Source: Firmicutes bacterium CAG:345 (GTDB taxonomy: Bacteria; Bacillota_I; Bacilli_A; RFN20; CAG-288). From it: a DNA stretch of 45,884 nucleotides. How positions within the stretch are numbered: position 1 is the first letter of the stretch; the number at the start of each line of letters is the position of its first letter. Location of the stretch: NCBI GenBank assembly GCA_000433315.1, contig FR893383.1, positions 139,727 through 185,610 on the forward strand, in the 5' to 3' direction. Positions 8,131 to 17,103 of this stretch are shown one piece after another. The position numbers were made by a program, and so were the translations under genes. The notes under the pieces were generated by a model, which did no database searches, was not told the origin of the DNA, and saw nothing but the letters and a program-made list of their open reading frames with translations.

Positions 8131-8340
8131 ATGAAAGATGTAAAAATTTCAACAGAATTTATTCGTTTAGGCCAACTTGTTAAATTATTGGATTTAGTTG
8201 ATACAGGTGGTCAAGTAACAGTTTATCTGCTTTCAAATGAGATCCTTGTCAATGGTGTTGACGAAAAACGTCGCGGAAAAAAGCTTTATCCGAATGATGT
8301 TGTAACACTTGATGGCGAGGAATATAGAATATGTTCTTAA
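8131..8340 (+). CDS. yaaA: S4-domain RNA-binding protein YaaA
   Basis: A 69-residue S4-like protein of the YaaA/RlbA type, always found between dnaN and recF in Bacilli and associated with ribosome function. The S4 core is visible: FIRLGQLVKLLDLVDTGGQ, then EILVNGVDEKRRGKKLYPNDVV. The ATG at 8131 is preferred over the GTG at 8125 because GAGGT at 8122-8126 gives normal spacing only to the ATG. The gene overlaps recF by 10 bases, implying translational coupling. Confidence 0.92.
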   Translation: MKDVKISTEFIRLGQLVKLLDLVDTGGQVTVYLLSNEILVNGVDEKRRGKKLYPNDVVTLDGEEYRICS

Positions 8341-9419
8341 AACATCTTGGATTAAGAAACTTTCGCTCATATAAAAATTTGAATATTGATATAAATTCTA
8401 ATCTTAATTTTATTTATGGAGCTAATGGAACGGGAAAGACTGGACTTCTTGAAGCTATAAGCTTTCTTTCCGAAACACGCTCTTTTAAAAAATGTGATGA
8501 TAAAGAACTTATAAATACCAAAGAAAAGTTTGCTTCAATAGAAGGAACTTATGAAGATGGCGATTATAAGCATGAAATAAATGCATTGATAGAAGAAAAA
8601 GGAAAAACTTTTATTCTCGATGATGTGAAGAAAAAAACAACCGCTCAGGTCATAGGAAATCTTCTTACAGTTTCTTATGAACCATCACAAGTGTTCCTTT
8701 TTAAAGATGAGCCGAATTTAAGAAGGAGGATGATGAATGAAACTTTGTCTCCAATCGATGCTCAGTATCTTTATTCATTGGGAAGATACAATAAATATTT
8801 AAGAGAACGGAATCAAGCTTTGAGCTTAGATTATGATAGAGATGTTATCAGAGTTTTAACGCAAGAATTGATTATGAGTTCTTATCGAATTATGGTCATG
8901 CGGAGAAGATTTGTTAAAAGATTGGATATCGAAGTAAATAAAAATTTTAAAAAATTAGACAAATCAGATAAAGAAGTGCATTTATCATATTTAACAAATT
9001 ATCCTTTTGAGGACAATTTGGAAGATTATATAGAAGCGATGAAAAAAGCTTTTGAAGCGAGAAGAAGCGAAGAAGCGACGAGAAAAACAACTCTTATAGG
9101 AATTCATAGAGATGATATAAAAGCTAGCTTAGATGGGCTGGATTTAGCTTCTAGCGGGTCACAAGGTCAAAATAGATTGGTGACAATAGCGATAAAGATC
9201 TCGATAGCTAATTTGATATTAGAAGTGACAAAGAAACCTCCTATATTACTTCTGGATGATATTTTTTCAGATTTAGATATAGATCATATAAATTCTTTGC
9301 AAGATGAATTGAAAAATTATCCTGGTCAAATATTTGCAACAGGGTGCAATATCCTTGGTGAAACAAAAGATTGGGATTTACTTAAAATAGTCGATCAGAA
9401 AATTGAAAGGAGTAACTGA
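8331..9419 (+). CDS. recF: DNA replication and repair protein RecF
   Basis: RecF is an SMC-like ATPase that helps load RecA at single-strand gaps. Walker A is GANGTGKT at residues 30-37 after the typical start LKHLGLRNFRSYKNL. The signature motif is SSGSQGQNRLV and Walker B is ILLLDDIFSDLD. At 362 residues it is of normal size. It overlaps yaaA at its start, and its TGA overlaps the gyrB ATG by one base. Confidence 0.96.
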   Translation: MFLKHLGLRNFRSYKNLNIDINSNLNFIYGANGTGKTGLLEAISFLSETRSFKKCDDKELINTKEKFASIEGTYEDGDYKHEINALIEEKGKTFILDDVKKKTTAQVIGNLLTVSYEPSQVFLFKDEPNLRRRMMNETLSPIDAQYLYSLGRYNKYLRERNQALSLDYDRDVIRVLTQELIMSSYRIMVMRRRFVKRLDIEVNKNFKKLDKSDKEVHLSYLTNYPFEDNLEDYIEAMKKAFEARRSEEATRKTTLIGIHRDDIKASLDGLDLASSGSQGQNRLVTIAIKISIANLILEVTKKPPILLLDDIFSDLDIDHINSLQDELKNYPGQIFATGCNILGETKDWDLLKIVDQKIERSN

Positions 9420-11470
9420 TGATGGAAAAAGAAGAAAAAACTTCAATCGAAGATGAAGAAGAATTTGAACCAGATCAAGAAAAAGAAAATTTTGATGAAG
9501 TTCAAGTTAAATATGAAGTACTTTCTGAAGAACAAGAGAGACAACAAGAATTAGCAAAAGCTGATTATAATGCGGATGATATTACGGTTTTGGAAGGTCT
9601 TGAACCTGTTAGAATGCGTCCAGGTATGTATATCGGTACAACTTCTGAAAGAGGTCTTCATCACCTAATTCGAGAAATTGTCGATAATGCTGTCGATGAA
9701 GCTTTAGCTGGATATTGTAAAAATATCGGTGTTACCATTCATAAGGATAACAGCGTTACTGTTTCTGATGATGGACGTGGTATTCCATGCGGTATAGTTG
9801 CTAAAACCGGTAAATCAGCTGTTGAAACGGTTTATACAGTTTTACATGCTGGCGGTAAATTTGAAGGCTCTGATGGCTATAAGGTCTCAGGTGGTCTTCA
9901 TGGTGTTGGTGCTTCTGTTGTCAACGCTTTATCATTATTTGTTGAAGTCCAAGTTAAAAGAGAAGGAATCATTCATTTGATTCGTTTTGAAAATGGCGGT
10001 CATGTTGTTGCTCCAGGTTTAAGAGAGATTGGAACTTGCCCTGAAAATGAAACAGGAACACAAGTAACATTTTTAGCAGACCCAACTATTTTCACACAAA
10101 CAACAGTTTATAATTATTCAGAAGTCCGCGATTATTTGCGCCAAACAGCATTTTTAAACAAGGGATTATGCATCGATTTATATGATGAAAGAACTCCTGA
10201 ATTAACTCATGATAGATTCTTATATGCTGGTGGTATTAAAGAGTATGTTGCTTATATGAATGGCGGACAACGTCTTGTAACACCGACAATCTATTATTTT
10301 GAAGGAAAAGCTCAAGATATCTTTGTAGAAGCAGCTTTCCAACCTACTGAAGCTCAACTTCCACAAATCCGTTCTTTCTGTAATAACATCAGAACTACAG
10401 GCGGCGGTACTCATGAAGAAGGATTCCGTTTAGCTATTGGTCGTGAATTGAATAATTATTTCTATAAAGCAGGCTTAAATAAAGCTAGTGGCGAATCTTT
10501 TAAATATGAAGATTTGATCGAAGGTATGACAGTAGTTATCTCTGTCAAACACCCAGATCCGCAATATGAAGGACAAGTTAAAGATAAATTAGGAAACGAA
10601 GAAGTAAGACGTGTTGTTTCCTCAGTCATCGGCGAACAATTAAAAGAATATTTAATGGAACATCCTGATGAAGGTAAATTGCTCTATAAACGTGTTGAGA
10701 GAGCTTATCGTGGAAGAAAAGCTGCCGAAAGAGCTCGTCAAGCGGCAAGCAAGAAAACATTTACTGGATCGATGCCAGATAAATTAGCTGATTGTATTTC
10801 CAAAAATCCAGAAGAGAGAGAATTGTTCATCGTTGAGGGTAATTCCGCTGGTGGTTCAGCTAAAAATGGCCGCGATAGTTATACTCAAGCTATTCTTCCT
10901 TTAAGAGGTAAAATATTAAACGTTCAAAAAGCTCAAGCTACTAGAATTGAAAAAAATGCTGAAATAGATAACATGATTCAAGCTATCGGAACAGGTATCA
11001 ATGATCATTTTGAACTCAGCAAACTTCGCTATCATAAAATTATTATTATGACTGATGCTGATGTCGATGGTTCACATATTAGAATCTTACTTTTAACTTT
11101 CTTCTATCGCTTTATGAAACCACTTGTTGAGCAAGGATATATCTATATTGCTCAACCACCACTTTACCAATTGAAATATGCTGGACATGAATATTATTGT
11201 TTCCGCGAAGAAGAACTTCCTGTTTTACGTTCAAAGCTTCCAGAAAACGCTAAATATTCTTTGCAACGTTATAAAGGTCTTGGTGAAATGGATGCTTCTC
11301 AGCTCGCTGAGACAACTATGGAAAAAGATAAACGTAAATTGCTTCGAGTTACTGTTCAAGATGCTGAAGATGCTGAAACAGCGCTTCTTGATCTGATGGG
11401 CAATAATGTTGAGCCACGTAAAGAATATATCAGTGCTAACGCACAATTCGCAAAGAACTTAGACTTTTAA
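9419..11470 (+). CDS. gyrB: DNA gyrase subunit B with acidic N-terminal extension
   Basis: GyrB supplies the ATPase that powers negative supercoiling. The ATP site has E86 and N90 in REIVDNAVDEA, DDGRGIP and GLHGVGASVVNALS. The TOPRIM domain starts at E473 in EGNSAGGSAKNGR, where most bacteria have EGDSAGG, and continues with TDADVDGSHIR. The C-terminus ends with QRYKGLGEMD. About 50 acidic residues precede the conserved start DDITVLEGLEPVRMRPGMYIG; most GyrB proteins have only about 10. An AAGGAG site (9407-9412) serves either of two adjacent ATG codons at 9419 and 9422. Subunit identity (gyrase rather than ParE) follows from its position beside recF and gyrA. Confidence 0.96.
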   Translation: MMEKEEKTSIEDEEEFEPDQEKENFDEVQVKYEVLSEEQERQQELAKADYNADDITVLEGLEPVRMRPGMYIGTTSERGLHHLIREIVDNAVDEALAGYCKNIGVTIHKDNSVTVSDDGRGIPCGIVAKTGKSAVETVYTVLHAGGKFEGSDGYKVSGGLHGVGASVVNALSLFVEVQVKREGIIHLIRFENGGHVVAPGLREIGTCPENETGTQVTFLADPTIFTQTTVYNYSEVRDYLRQTAFLNKGLCIDLYDERTPELTHDRFLYAGGIKEYVAYMNGGQRLVTPTIYYFEGKAQDIFVEAAFQPTEAQLPQIRSFCNNIRTTGGGTHEEGFRLAIGRELNNYFYKAGLNKASGESFKYEDLIEGMTVVISVKHPDPQYEGQVKDKLGNEEVRRVVSSVIGEQLKEYLMEHPDEGKLLYKRVERAYRGRKAAERARQAASKKTFTGSMPDKLADCISKNPEERELFIVEGNSAGGSAKNGRDSYTQAILPLRGKILNVQKAQATRIEKNAEIDNMIQAIGTGINDHFELSKLRYHKIIIMTDADVDGSHIRILLLTFFYRFMKPLVEQGYIYIAQPPLYQLKYAGHEYYCFREEELPVLRSKLPENAKYSLQRYKGLGEMDASQLAETTMEKDKRKLLRVTVQDAEDAETALLDLMGNNVEPRKEYISANAQFAKNLDF

Positions 11471-11484
11471 TGAAGGAGTGAAAT

Positions 11485-14172
11485 ATGAGTGAAGAAAAAG
11501 ATGAAAAATTAGAAGATTTCGACGAAGAAGATTCTAATCAAGACTCCGAACAAATTGAAGATGGCGAAAAGCCTTTAGATCCTAACGAAGTTACGGAAGA
11601 AGAAGCTAATAAAATAAAAGGTGACGCCTTAGAAGGTGTTACCGAAGGTATTCAAGGTGGTGTTGAAGATACAGAAATGGGTCCTCAAATTAAAAGCTCC
11701 TTCCTTGAATATGCGATGAGCGTTATTGTTGCTCGTGCTTTGCCAGATGCTAGAGATGGTTTTAAACCAGTTCATCGCCGTATCATTTACGGTATGAATG
11801 CTATGGGTATGCAACCTGATAAACCGTTTAAAAAGTCAGCGCGTATCGTCGGTGACGTCATGGGTAAATATCACCCTCATGGCGATAGTTCTATCTATGA
11901 TGCAATGGCTCGTTTAGCTCAAGATTTCGCTATGCGTTATCCTCTTGTTGATGGTCATGGTAACTATGGTAGCCAAGATGGTGATGAACCAGCAGCTATG
12001 CGTTATACCGAAGCGAGAATGAGCAAACTTTCGCTTGAAATGATTCGTGAAATCAATAAAAATACAGTAGATTTTGTTGATACATATGATGGAGATGGAA
12101 AAGAACCAGTAGTTTTACCAGCCCGTTTACCAAATCTTTTGATCAACGGCTCTTCAGGTATTGCTGTCGGTATGGCAACAAATATTCCTCCTCACAATTT
12201 GACAGAAGTAATTAATGGTGCACAAGCTTTGATAAAAAATCCAGATTTAACACCATTTGAAATGATGAATTATATCAAAGGACCTGATTTCCCAGGTGGT
12301 GGTATCATTATGGGAAGATCAGGAATTCGCAAATATTTTGAAACGGGTTCTGGCTCTGTTTGTGTTCGTGGTAAATATCAAATTACAGAGAAAAACGGCC
12401 GTACTTCTATCGTCTTTACCGAACTTCCATATATGGTCAATAAAAAAGAATTGGCTAAGAAAATTATGGATTTGGTCAATAATAAGACAATTGAAGGAAT
12501 TACAGGTATCAACGATTATTCCTCTCATAAAGTTGGAACAAATTTCCAAATCGATTTGAAAAAAGGTGTCAATGCTGAAATTACATTGAATCATCTTTTC
12601 AAATATACAAAACTTGAAGACCGTTTTGCAGTTAATATGTTGGCTCTCGATAATGGTATTCCTAAAGTTTTGAATATTAAGCAAGCGTTGGAAATCTATA
12701 TTCGTTTCCAATGCGAGGTTATTGAAAGAAGAACAAAATTCGATTTAGAAAAATCTCGCAACCGCATGCATATTTTAGAAGGCTTGATCAAAGCGGTAAA
12801 TAATATCGATGAAGTCATCCGTATTATCCGTGAACAAAAGACAGTAGATTTAGCCTCAGCTGCTTTAATTGCTGCTTTTGGATTTAGCGAAGCTCAAGCA
12901 AAGGCTATTTTAGAGATGAGAATGTATCGTCTTGTCGGCCTTGAAATTGAGAAATTAGAAAATGAATTAACAGAACTTAAAAAATCCATCGAATGGTTTG
13001 AATCGATTCTTGCAAGTCATGATGTCTTACTCCAAGTCTGTTATGATGAACTTGAAGAAATCAAAAAGAAATATGGTGATGAACGCCGTACAGATATCAA
13101 TGAAAGTGAATTGAGCGGAGAAGATGAAGATCTCATCGAAGATCGTTCAATCCTTATCGCTTTGACAAATACTGGCTACATTAAGAGAATGGATCCAAGC
13201 GAATTCAAAGTACAAAACCGCGGTGGTATCGGCGTTAAAGGTATGTCGACTAAAGAAGATGATAGCGTTCAAATTTTAACGCGTTCAAAGACTAAGACCG
13301 ATGTTTTATTCTTTACATCTAATGGTCGTGTATTCCGCTTAAGAGGATACCAAATTCCGGAAGGAAGCCGTCAATCTAAAGGAATACCAATTGTCAATTT
13401 ATTGCAACTTGGTGATAAAGAAAAAGTATTATCCATCATCTCTGTTGAAGAATATGATGCAGAACATTATTTATTCTTTGTCACAAGAAAAGGCGTTGTA
13501 AAACGTTGTTCAGTTGATAATTTTGAACGCATAAATCGAAATGGTAAAATCGCAATAGAACTCAAAGAAGATGATACTTTAGTAGATGTTAAATATACTG
13601 ATGGAAATTGCTATATCATTTTAGGATCATCCGAAGGTAAGGTCTGTATGTTCAAAGAAGAAGAAGTTAGATCGATGGGCCGTACAGCTAGTGGTGTCAA
13701 AGGTATGAACCTTGAAGAAGGTGGTCATATTGTTGGTGTTGCTACTTCCTTAGAGGGAGAAAATATTCTTTCTGTTTCTGAAAAAGGGTTAGCTAAGATG
13801 ACAAACTACAAAGAATATCGTTTGACAAAACGTGGTTCTAAGGGTGTTATCACAATGCGTATCACAGAAAGAACTGGTGCATTAATTGCTATCAAGACTG
13901 TCAAAGGAGATGAATCATTACTCATTTCTACAGATGGTGGTACCATCATGAAGACAGAGATTAAACAGATTTCTGTTTTAGGACGTAACTCATCTGGTGT
14001 TAAATTGATTACTTTAAGAGATGGAGAAGCTATTTCTTCGATGACTCTTGAACCAAATGTTGATAAGGAACTCGAAAAGATTGCTGAAGAAGAACCTGTT
14101 CAACCACAAGAAGATATTTCCAAAGCAATCGCCGAAGAATTAAATGTTCAAGGTGATGATGATGATATCTGA
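11485..14172 (+). CDS. gyrA: DNA gyrase subunit A with acidic N-terminal extension
   Basis: GyrA cleaves and rejoins DNA through a catalytic tyrosine, Y174 in MRYTEARMS. The quinolone-resistance region reads HPHGDSSIYDAM with S135 and D139, the usual drug-sensitive residues. The C-terminal beta-pinwheel carries a GyrA box, QNRGGIG, which identifies gyrase rather than ParC. About 65 residues, dominated by Asp and Glu, precede the conserved EMGPQIKSSFLEYAMSVI; normally fewer than ten do. The C-terminal tail is also acidic. The gene lies 14 bases after gyrB with AAGGAGTG as ribosome site, and overlaps the next gene. Confidence 0.97.
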   Translation: MSEEKDEKLEDFDEEDSNQDSEQIEDGEKPLDPNEVTEEEANKIKGDALEGVTEGIQGGVEDTEMGPQIKSSFLEYAMSVIVARALPDARDGFKPVHRRIIYGMNAMGMQPDKPFKKSARIVGDVMGKYHPHGDSSIYDAMARLAQDFAMRYPLVDGHGNYGSQDGDEPAAMRYTEARMSKLSLEMIREINKNTVDFVDTYDGDGKEPVVLPARLPNLLINGSSGIAVGMATNIPPHNLTEVINGAQALIKNPDLTPFEMMNYIKGPDFPGGGIIMGRSGIRKYFETGSGSVCVRGKYQITEKNGRTSIVFTELPYMVNKKELAKKIMDLVNNKTIEGITGINDYSSHKVGTNFQIDLKKGVNAEITLNHLFKYTKLEDRFAVNMLALDNGIPKVLNIKQALEIYIRFQCEVIERRTKFDLEKSRNRMHILEGLIKAVNNIDEVIRIIREQKTVDLASAALIAAFGFSEAQAKAILEMRMYRLVGLEIEKLENELTELKKSIEWFESILASHDVLLQVCYDELEEIKKKYGDERRTDINESELSGEDEDLIEDRSILIALTNTGYIKRMDPSEFKVQNRGGIGVKGMSTKEDDSVQILTRSKTKTDVLFFTSNGRVFRLRGYQIPEGSRQSKGIPIVNLLQLGDKEKVLSIISVEEYDAEHYLFFVTRKGVVKRCSVDNFERINRNGKIAIELKEDDTLVDVKYTDGNCYIILGSSEGKVCMFKEEEVRSMGRTASGVKGMNLEEGGHIVGVATSLEGENILSVSEKGLAKMTNYKEYRLTKRGSKGVITMRITERTGALIAIKTVKGDESLLISTDGGTIMKTEIKQISVLGRNSSGVKLITLRDGEAISSMTLEPNVDKELEKIAEEEPVQPQEDISKAIAEELNVQGDDDDI

Positions 14173-15142
14173 TAATTTAATTATATTTGTACCAAACATA
14201 GTGCGAGCAAAAAACAATTTTGTTCGCACTAGATTAAGTTGTTTTGTAAAAAAACTCATTGAAGCAAATGGATATAAAACAACAAATGATTCTAGTGAAA
14301 ACTATGATATTATCCATTTTCCTAGTTATTTAGACTATATTGATAACGATTATGTTATAAAAGGAAAAAAGCGAAACAAAAGATTTATTATCAATGGTCT
14401 CACCAGTGTTGAAGAATTTGAAAAGATTGAAAATAATACTTTTAGATTAAAAAAAGAAGTTATTGAAGTTTATAATGAAGCTTTTACTGTCATCGTATTT
14501 TTTGAAACACAGAAAATAGCTCTTCGACATTTAGGAATTACTTCACCTATTCAAGTTATTAAACCGATAGGTGAAAAATTTAAAGAAGATACTGAGATAT
14601 TTAAAACATCTTTTGCTTCAGCCTATGGTTTACAAAATTCACAAAAATATGTAATCAATTACGGTCTTTATGATTCTGATGCTTTTGATGATTATGCAAA
14701 TCTAGCGAGAATTATGCCAGATTTAGAATTTTATTATTTTGGTAAAAAGTTTGATTCGTTTTTGATCAGCAAAAGATATGAAGATACTAAAAGAATACCT
14801 AATCTTCATTTTGAAAATCTTCCTCCGATTGAACTTGTCGATGCAATGTTTTATTCGAGCACATTATTTTTAGTTACAACAAATCATAAAATTGATTGCT
14901 TATATTTGATGGACTGCATGCTCAATAGAATACCTATTGTCATTAAGAAAAATGTGTTTTTTGAAGAAATGATAGAAAATCACGCAATTGAAGTTGATAA
15001 TTTTGATGATTTCTATAATAGTGTTCGAAATATTTTGCAAAACAATAAAATTGAAGAAGCCTATGAATATGCAAGTAAAATTACATATGAAACCGAGAAG
15101 GGAAAACTTGCTCGGATTTATGAGAAGTATTTAAAGTTATGA
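14162..15142 (+). CDS. GT-B-like glycosyltransferase, divergent
   Basis: A 326-residue cytosolic protein with the layout of a GT4-type glycosyltransferase. The N-terminal Rossmann half has IIFVPNIVRAKNNFVRTRLS and YDIIHFPSYLD. The C-terminal half has KYVINYGLYDS and LEFYYFGKKF, and ends with the block LYLMDCMLNRIPIVIKK, which corresponds to the donor-binding Glu motif but lacks its usual Glu. Activity is therefore uncertain. Several starts are possible at 14144-14162; the ATG at 14162 follows AAGGTG at 14150-14155 and overlaps the end of gyrA by 11 bases. Its stop overlaps the ClC gene by four bases (ATGA), so both are coupled to the gyrase operon. Substrate unknown. Confidence 0.6.
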   Translation: MISDNLIIFVPNIVRAKNNFVRTRLSCFVKKLIEANGYKTTNDSSENYDIIHFPSYLDYIDNDYVIKGKKRNKRFIINGLTSVEEFEKIENNTFRLKKEVIEVYNEAFTVIVFFETQKIALRHLGITSPIQVIKPIGEKFKEDTEIFKTSFASAYGLQNSQKYVINYGLYDSDAFDDYANLARIMPDLEFYYFGKKFDSFLISKRYEDTKRIPNLHFENLPPIELVDAMFYSSTLFLVTTNHKIDCLYLMDCMLNRIPIVIKKNVFFEEMIENHAIEVDNFDDFYNSVRNILQNNKIEEAYEYASKITYETEKGKLARIYEKYLKL

Positions 15143-16857
15143 AAAGAATAAATCCATATATTTCAAAAGAAAGAATGTCAAAATATATTTTGAATTCTCT
15201 GCTTCCAATATTATTTAATGGCATAATTATTGGAATGCTTGTTGGTGTAGTGGTATGGGGGTACAATTTCTGTGCAGAACATATCGTTGAATTTTCTAGC
15301 CATATTTATAAAAGTGTCCACGAAAATTTAGTTTTTATGCCACTATTGCTTTTAGGAGTTGGTCTTATAGCTTGTTTGATGGCTTTGCTTTTAAAATTTA
15401 TTCCAGAGCTTGCCGGTTCTGGTATTCCTTATACTGAAGGGGTAATGCGTGGGCAGTTGAAATTTAAAAAAGTGAAGATGTTTTTTGGAACTATAATTTA
15501 TAGTTTCATAACATTTTTTGCTGGATTACCTTTAGGAAGTGAAGGTCCTTCTGTTCAATTAGGAGGACTTGTAGGTAATAACGTTAACGCTGTTGAAGAA
15601 AAGATACGCTGGAGAAGTAAAGCGTGGAATAGACTTTCTATTACATCGGGTGCTTCTGCTGGTTTAGCTGTTGCTTTCAACGCTCCTTTAACCGGTTTGA
15701 TTTTCGCTTTGGAAGAAGGACATAAAAAATTCTCACCAACCATTTTATTATCAACTGCTAGTACAGTTATTTTCGCTTTATTAACAAGCAGATTATTAAA
15801 TTATGTATGCCATATCAAAGATAGTTTTAATTATTTTATCTTTGATTTTGGAAATATAGAAGTATTGCCATATAATAGCCTTTGGCTTTTAATTATTCTC
15901 GGTTTAGGAATAGGTATAGTCGCTGCATTATTTTCTTTATTGCTCCATTATATTCGTGTATTCTATGCTAAATTTAAAATAAAACCAATTGTAAAATTAC
16001 TTATAGCTTTCCTCTCTGTTGGAATCATCGGAGTATTTTTTACCGATGTTTTAGGCGGAGGCAGTTCTCTTATTAAAAAGTTGGTTATGTTTGATGAAAA
16101 TGGTGCTTTTGTTTTAGGAGCTGGTTCGGTTGCTTTATTGCTTTTATTTAAAGTAGTTCTTATTTCCTTATCTTCAACTTCGGGAACTACCGGTGGTTTA
16201 TTTATTCCTCTTTTAACTATTGGTGCTTTAGTCGGTGGTTTATTCGGTCACTTATTCATTTCTTTAGGAGTTATGGAAGAGCAATATTATACAATGTTTA
16301 TTGTCATAGCTATGGCCAGTATGATGGCTGCTGTTGTTAGAGCTCCGCTTACAGGTATAATTCTTGTTTCAGAAATTACTGGACAATTATTAAATGGTTT
16401 CTTGCAAACAGCAGTAGTTGTTGTCATTGCATATTTTGTTGTTCAACTTTTAAATATAACTCCATTATATGATGAATTACTTGATGGAACATTAGATGCT
16501 TTACATAAAGGGAAAACAAAAAAGAGACTTATCATTGAAGAAAAAATTGATGAAGGATCTTTTGTTGTTGGAAGAAGTATTAGAGATATTTTATGGCCAG
16601 CTGGAGTATATATTGTCTCTGTTGCTAGAATGAAACGCGATGGTCAGGTTGCTTATTCTAACGATGATAAAGAAGGTGAAAGACTTATTCATGCTGGAGA
16701 TGTCTATATGATGAAAGCTGATACATATGATATCGATGCAACATTAGATGAATTAAGGGCTTTGACCAGTGTTGAAAAAAGAATTGACGATGATAAAGTT
16801 ACCATTGTTGATAACGGAGATAAAAAGATTAAAGAATCATTAGAAAAAAATGATTAA
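15139..16857 (+). CDS. ClC-family chloride channel or H+/Cl- exchanger with TrkA-C domain
   Basis: ClC proteins move chloride across the membrane as homodimers. The selectivity-filter blocks are present: AGSGIPYTEG, GSEGPSVQLGG with the gating glutamate E135, GTTGGLFIPLL, and the late APLTGIILVSEITG. The position of the proton glutamate of antiporters is filled (FALEEGHKKF after FNAPLTG), so exchange rather than channel activity is favoured. A cytosolic regulatory domain of RCK/TrkA-C type follows from about residue 475 (SFVVGRSIRDI to YMMKADTYD). The start overlaps the glycosyltransferase stop by four bases. Confidence 0.9.
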   Translation: MKRINPYISKERMSKYILNSLLPILFNGIIIGMLVGVVVWGYNFCAEHIVEFSSHIYKSVHENLVFMPLLLLGVGLIACLMALLLKFIPELAGSGIPYTEGVMRGQLKFKKVKMFFGTIIYSFITFFAGLPLGSEGPSVQLGGLVGNNVNAVEEKIRWRSKAWNRLSITSGASAGLAVAFNAPLTGLIFALEEGHKKFSPTILLSTASTVIFALLTSRLLNYVCHIKDSFNYFIFDFGNIEVLPYNSLWLLIILGLGIGIVAALFSLLLHYIRVFYAKFKIKPIVKLLIAFLSVGIIGVFFTDVLGGGSSLIKKLVMFDENGAFVLGAGSVALLLLFKVVLISLSSTSGTTGGLFIPLLTIGALVGGLFGHLFISLGVMEEQYYTMFIVIAMASMMAAVVRAPLTGIILVSEITGQLLNGFLQTAVVVVIAYFVVQLLNITPLYDELLDGTLDALHKGKTKKRLIIEEKIDEGSFVVGRSIRDILWPAGVYIVSVARMKRDGQVAYSNDDKEGERLIHAGDVYMMKADTYDIDATLDELRALTSVEKRIDDDKVTIVDNGDKKIKESLEKND

Positions 16858-16887
16858 ATCTAAAAGATTAGTTAAAGATTAAAATGT

Positions 16888-16936
16888 ACCTGGTGAAATG
16901 TACACTTAATAAAAGTGTTCTACTCACTGGGTTTTA
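16888..16936 (+). terminator. Imperfect hairpin after the ClC gene, possibly its terminator
   Basis: ACCTGGTGA (16888-16896) pairs with TCACTGGGT (16924-16932) using two wobble pairs. An inner ACAC/GTGT helix sits across an internal loop. A short T-rich tail follows. It is the only terminator-like structure between the ClC and ATPase genes. The rest of 16858-17103 is AT-rich and holds no recognisable gene. Confidence 0.4.
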
Positions 16937-17103
16937 TTATGTGATAAAAAATGAAAGTAACATTTAATTTAGAATAATTAGTTTGAGAAAAAATATGAAA
17001 AAATTACTGATGGGAGCAGTAAAGTAAGTAATATTTTTTGTCTGTTTATTTCTTGTTTCTTTTTTCCGACAAAAGAAAAATGATTTTTTTTGGAGGTATA
17101 TTT

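Noticed and set aside
12319..12711. 130-codon minus-strand frame
   Set aside because: It lies entirely within gyrA, is the reverse of conserved coding sequence, and has no ribosome site.
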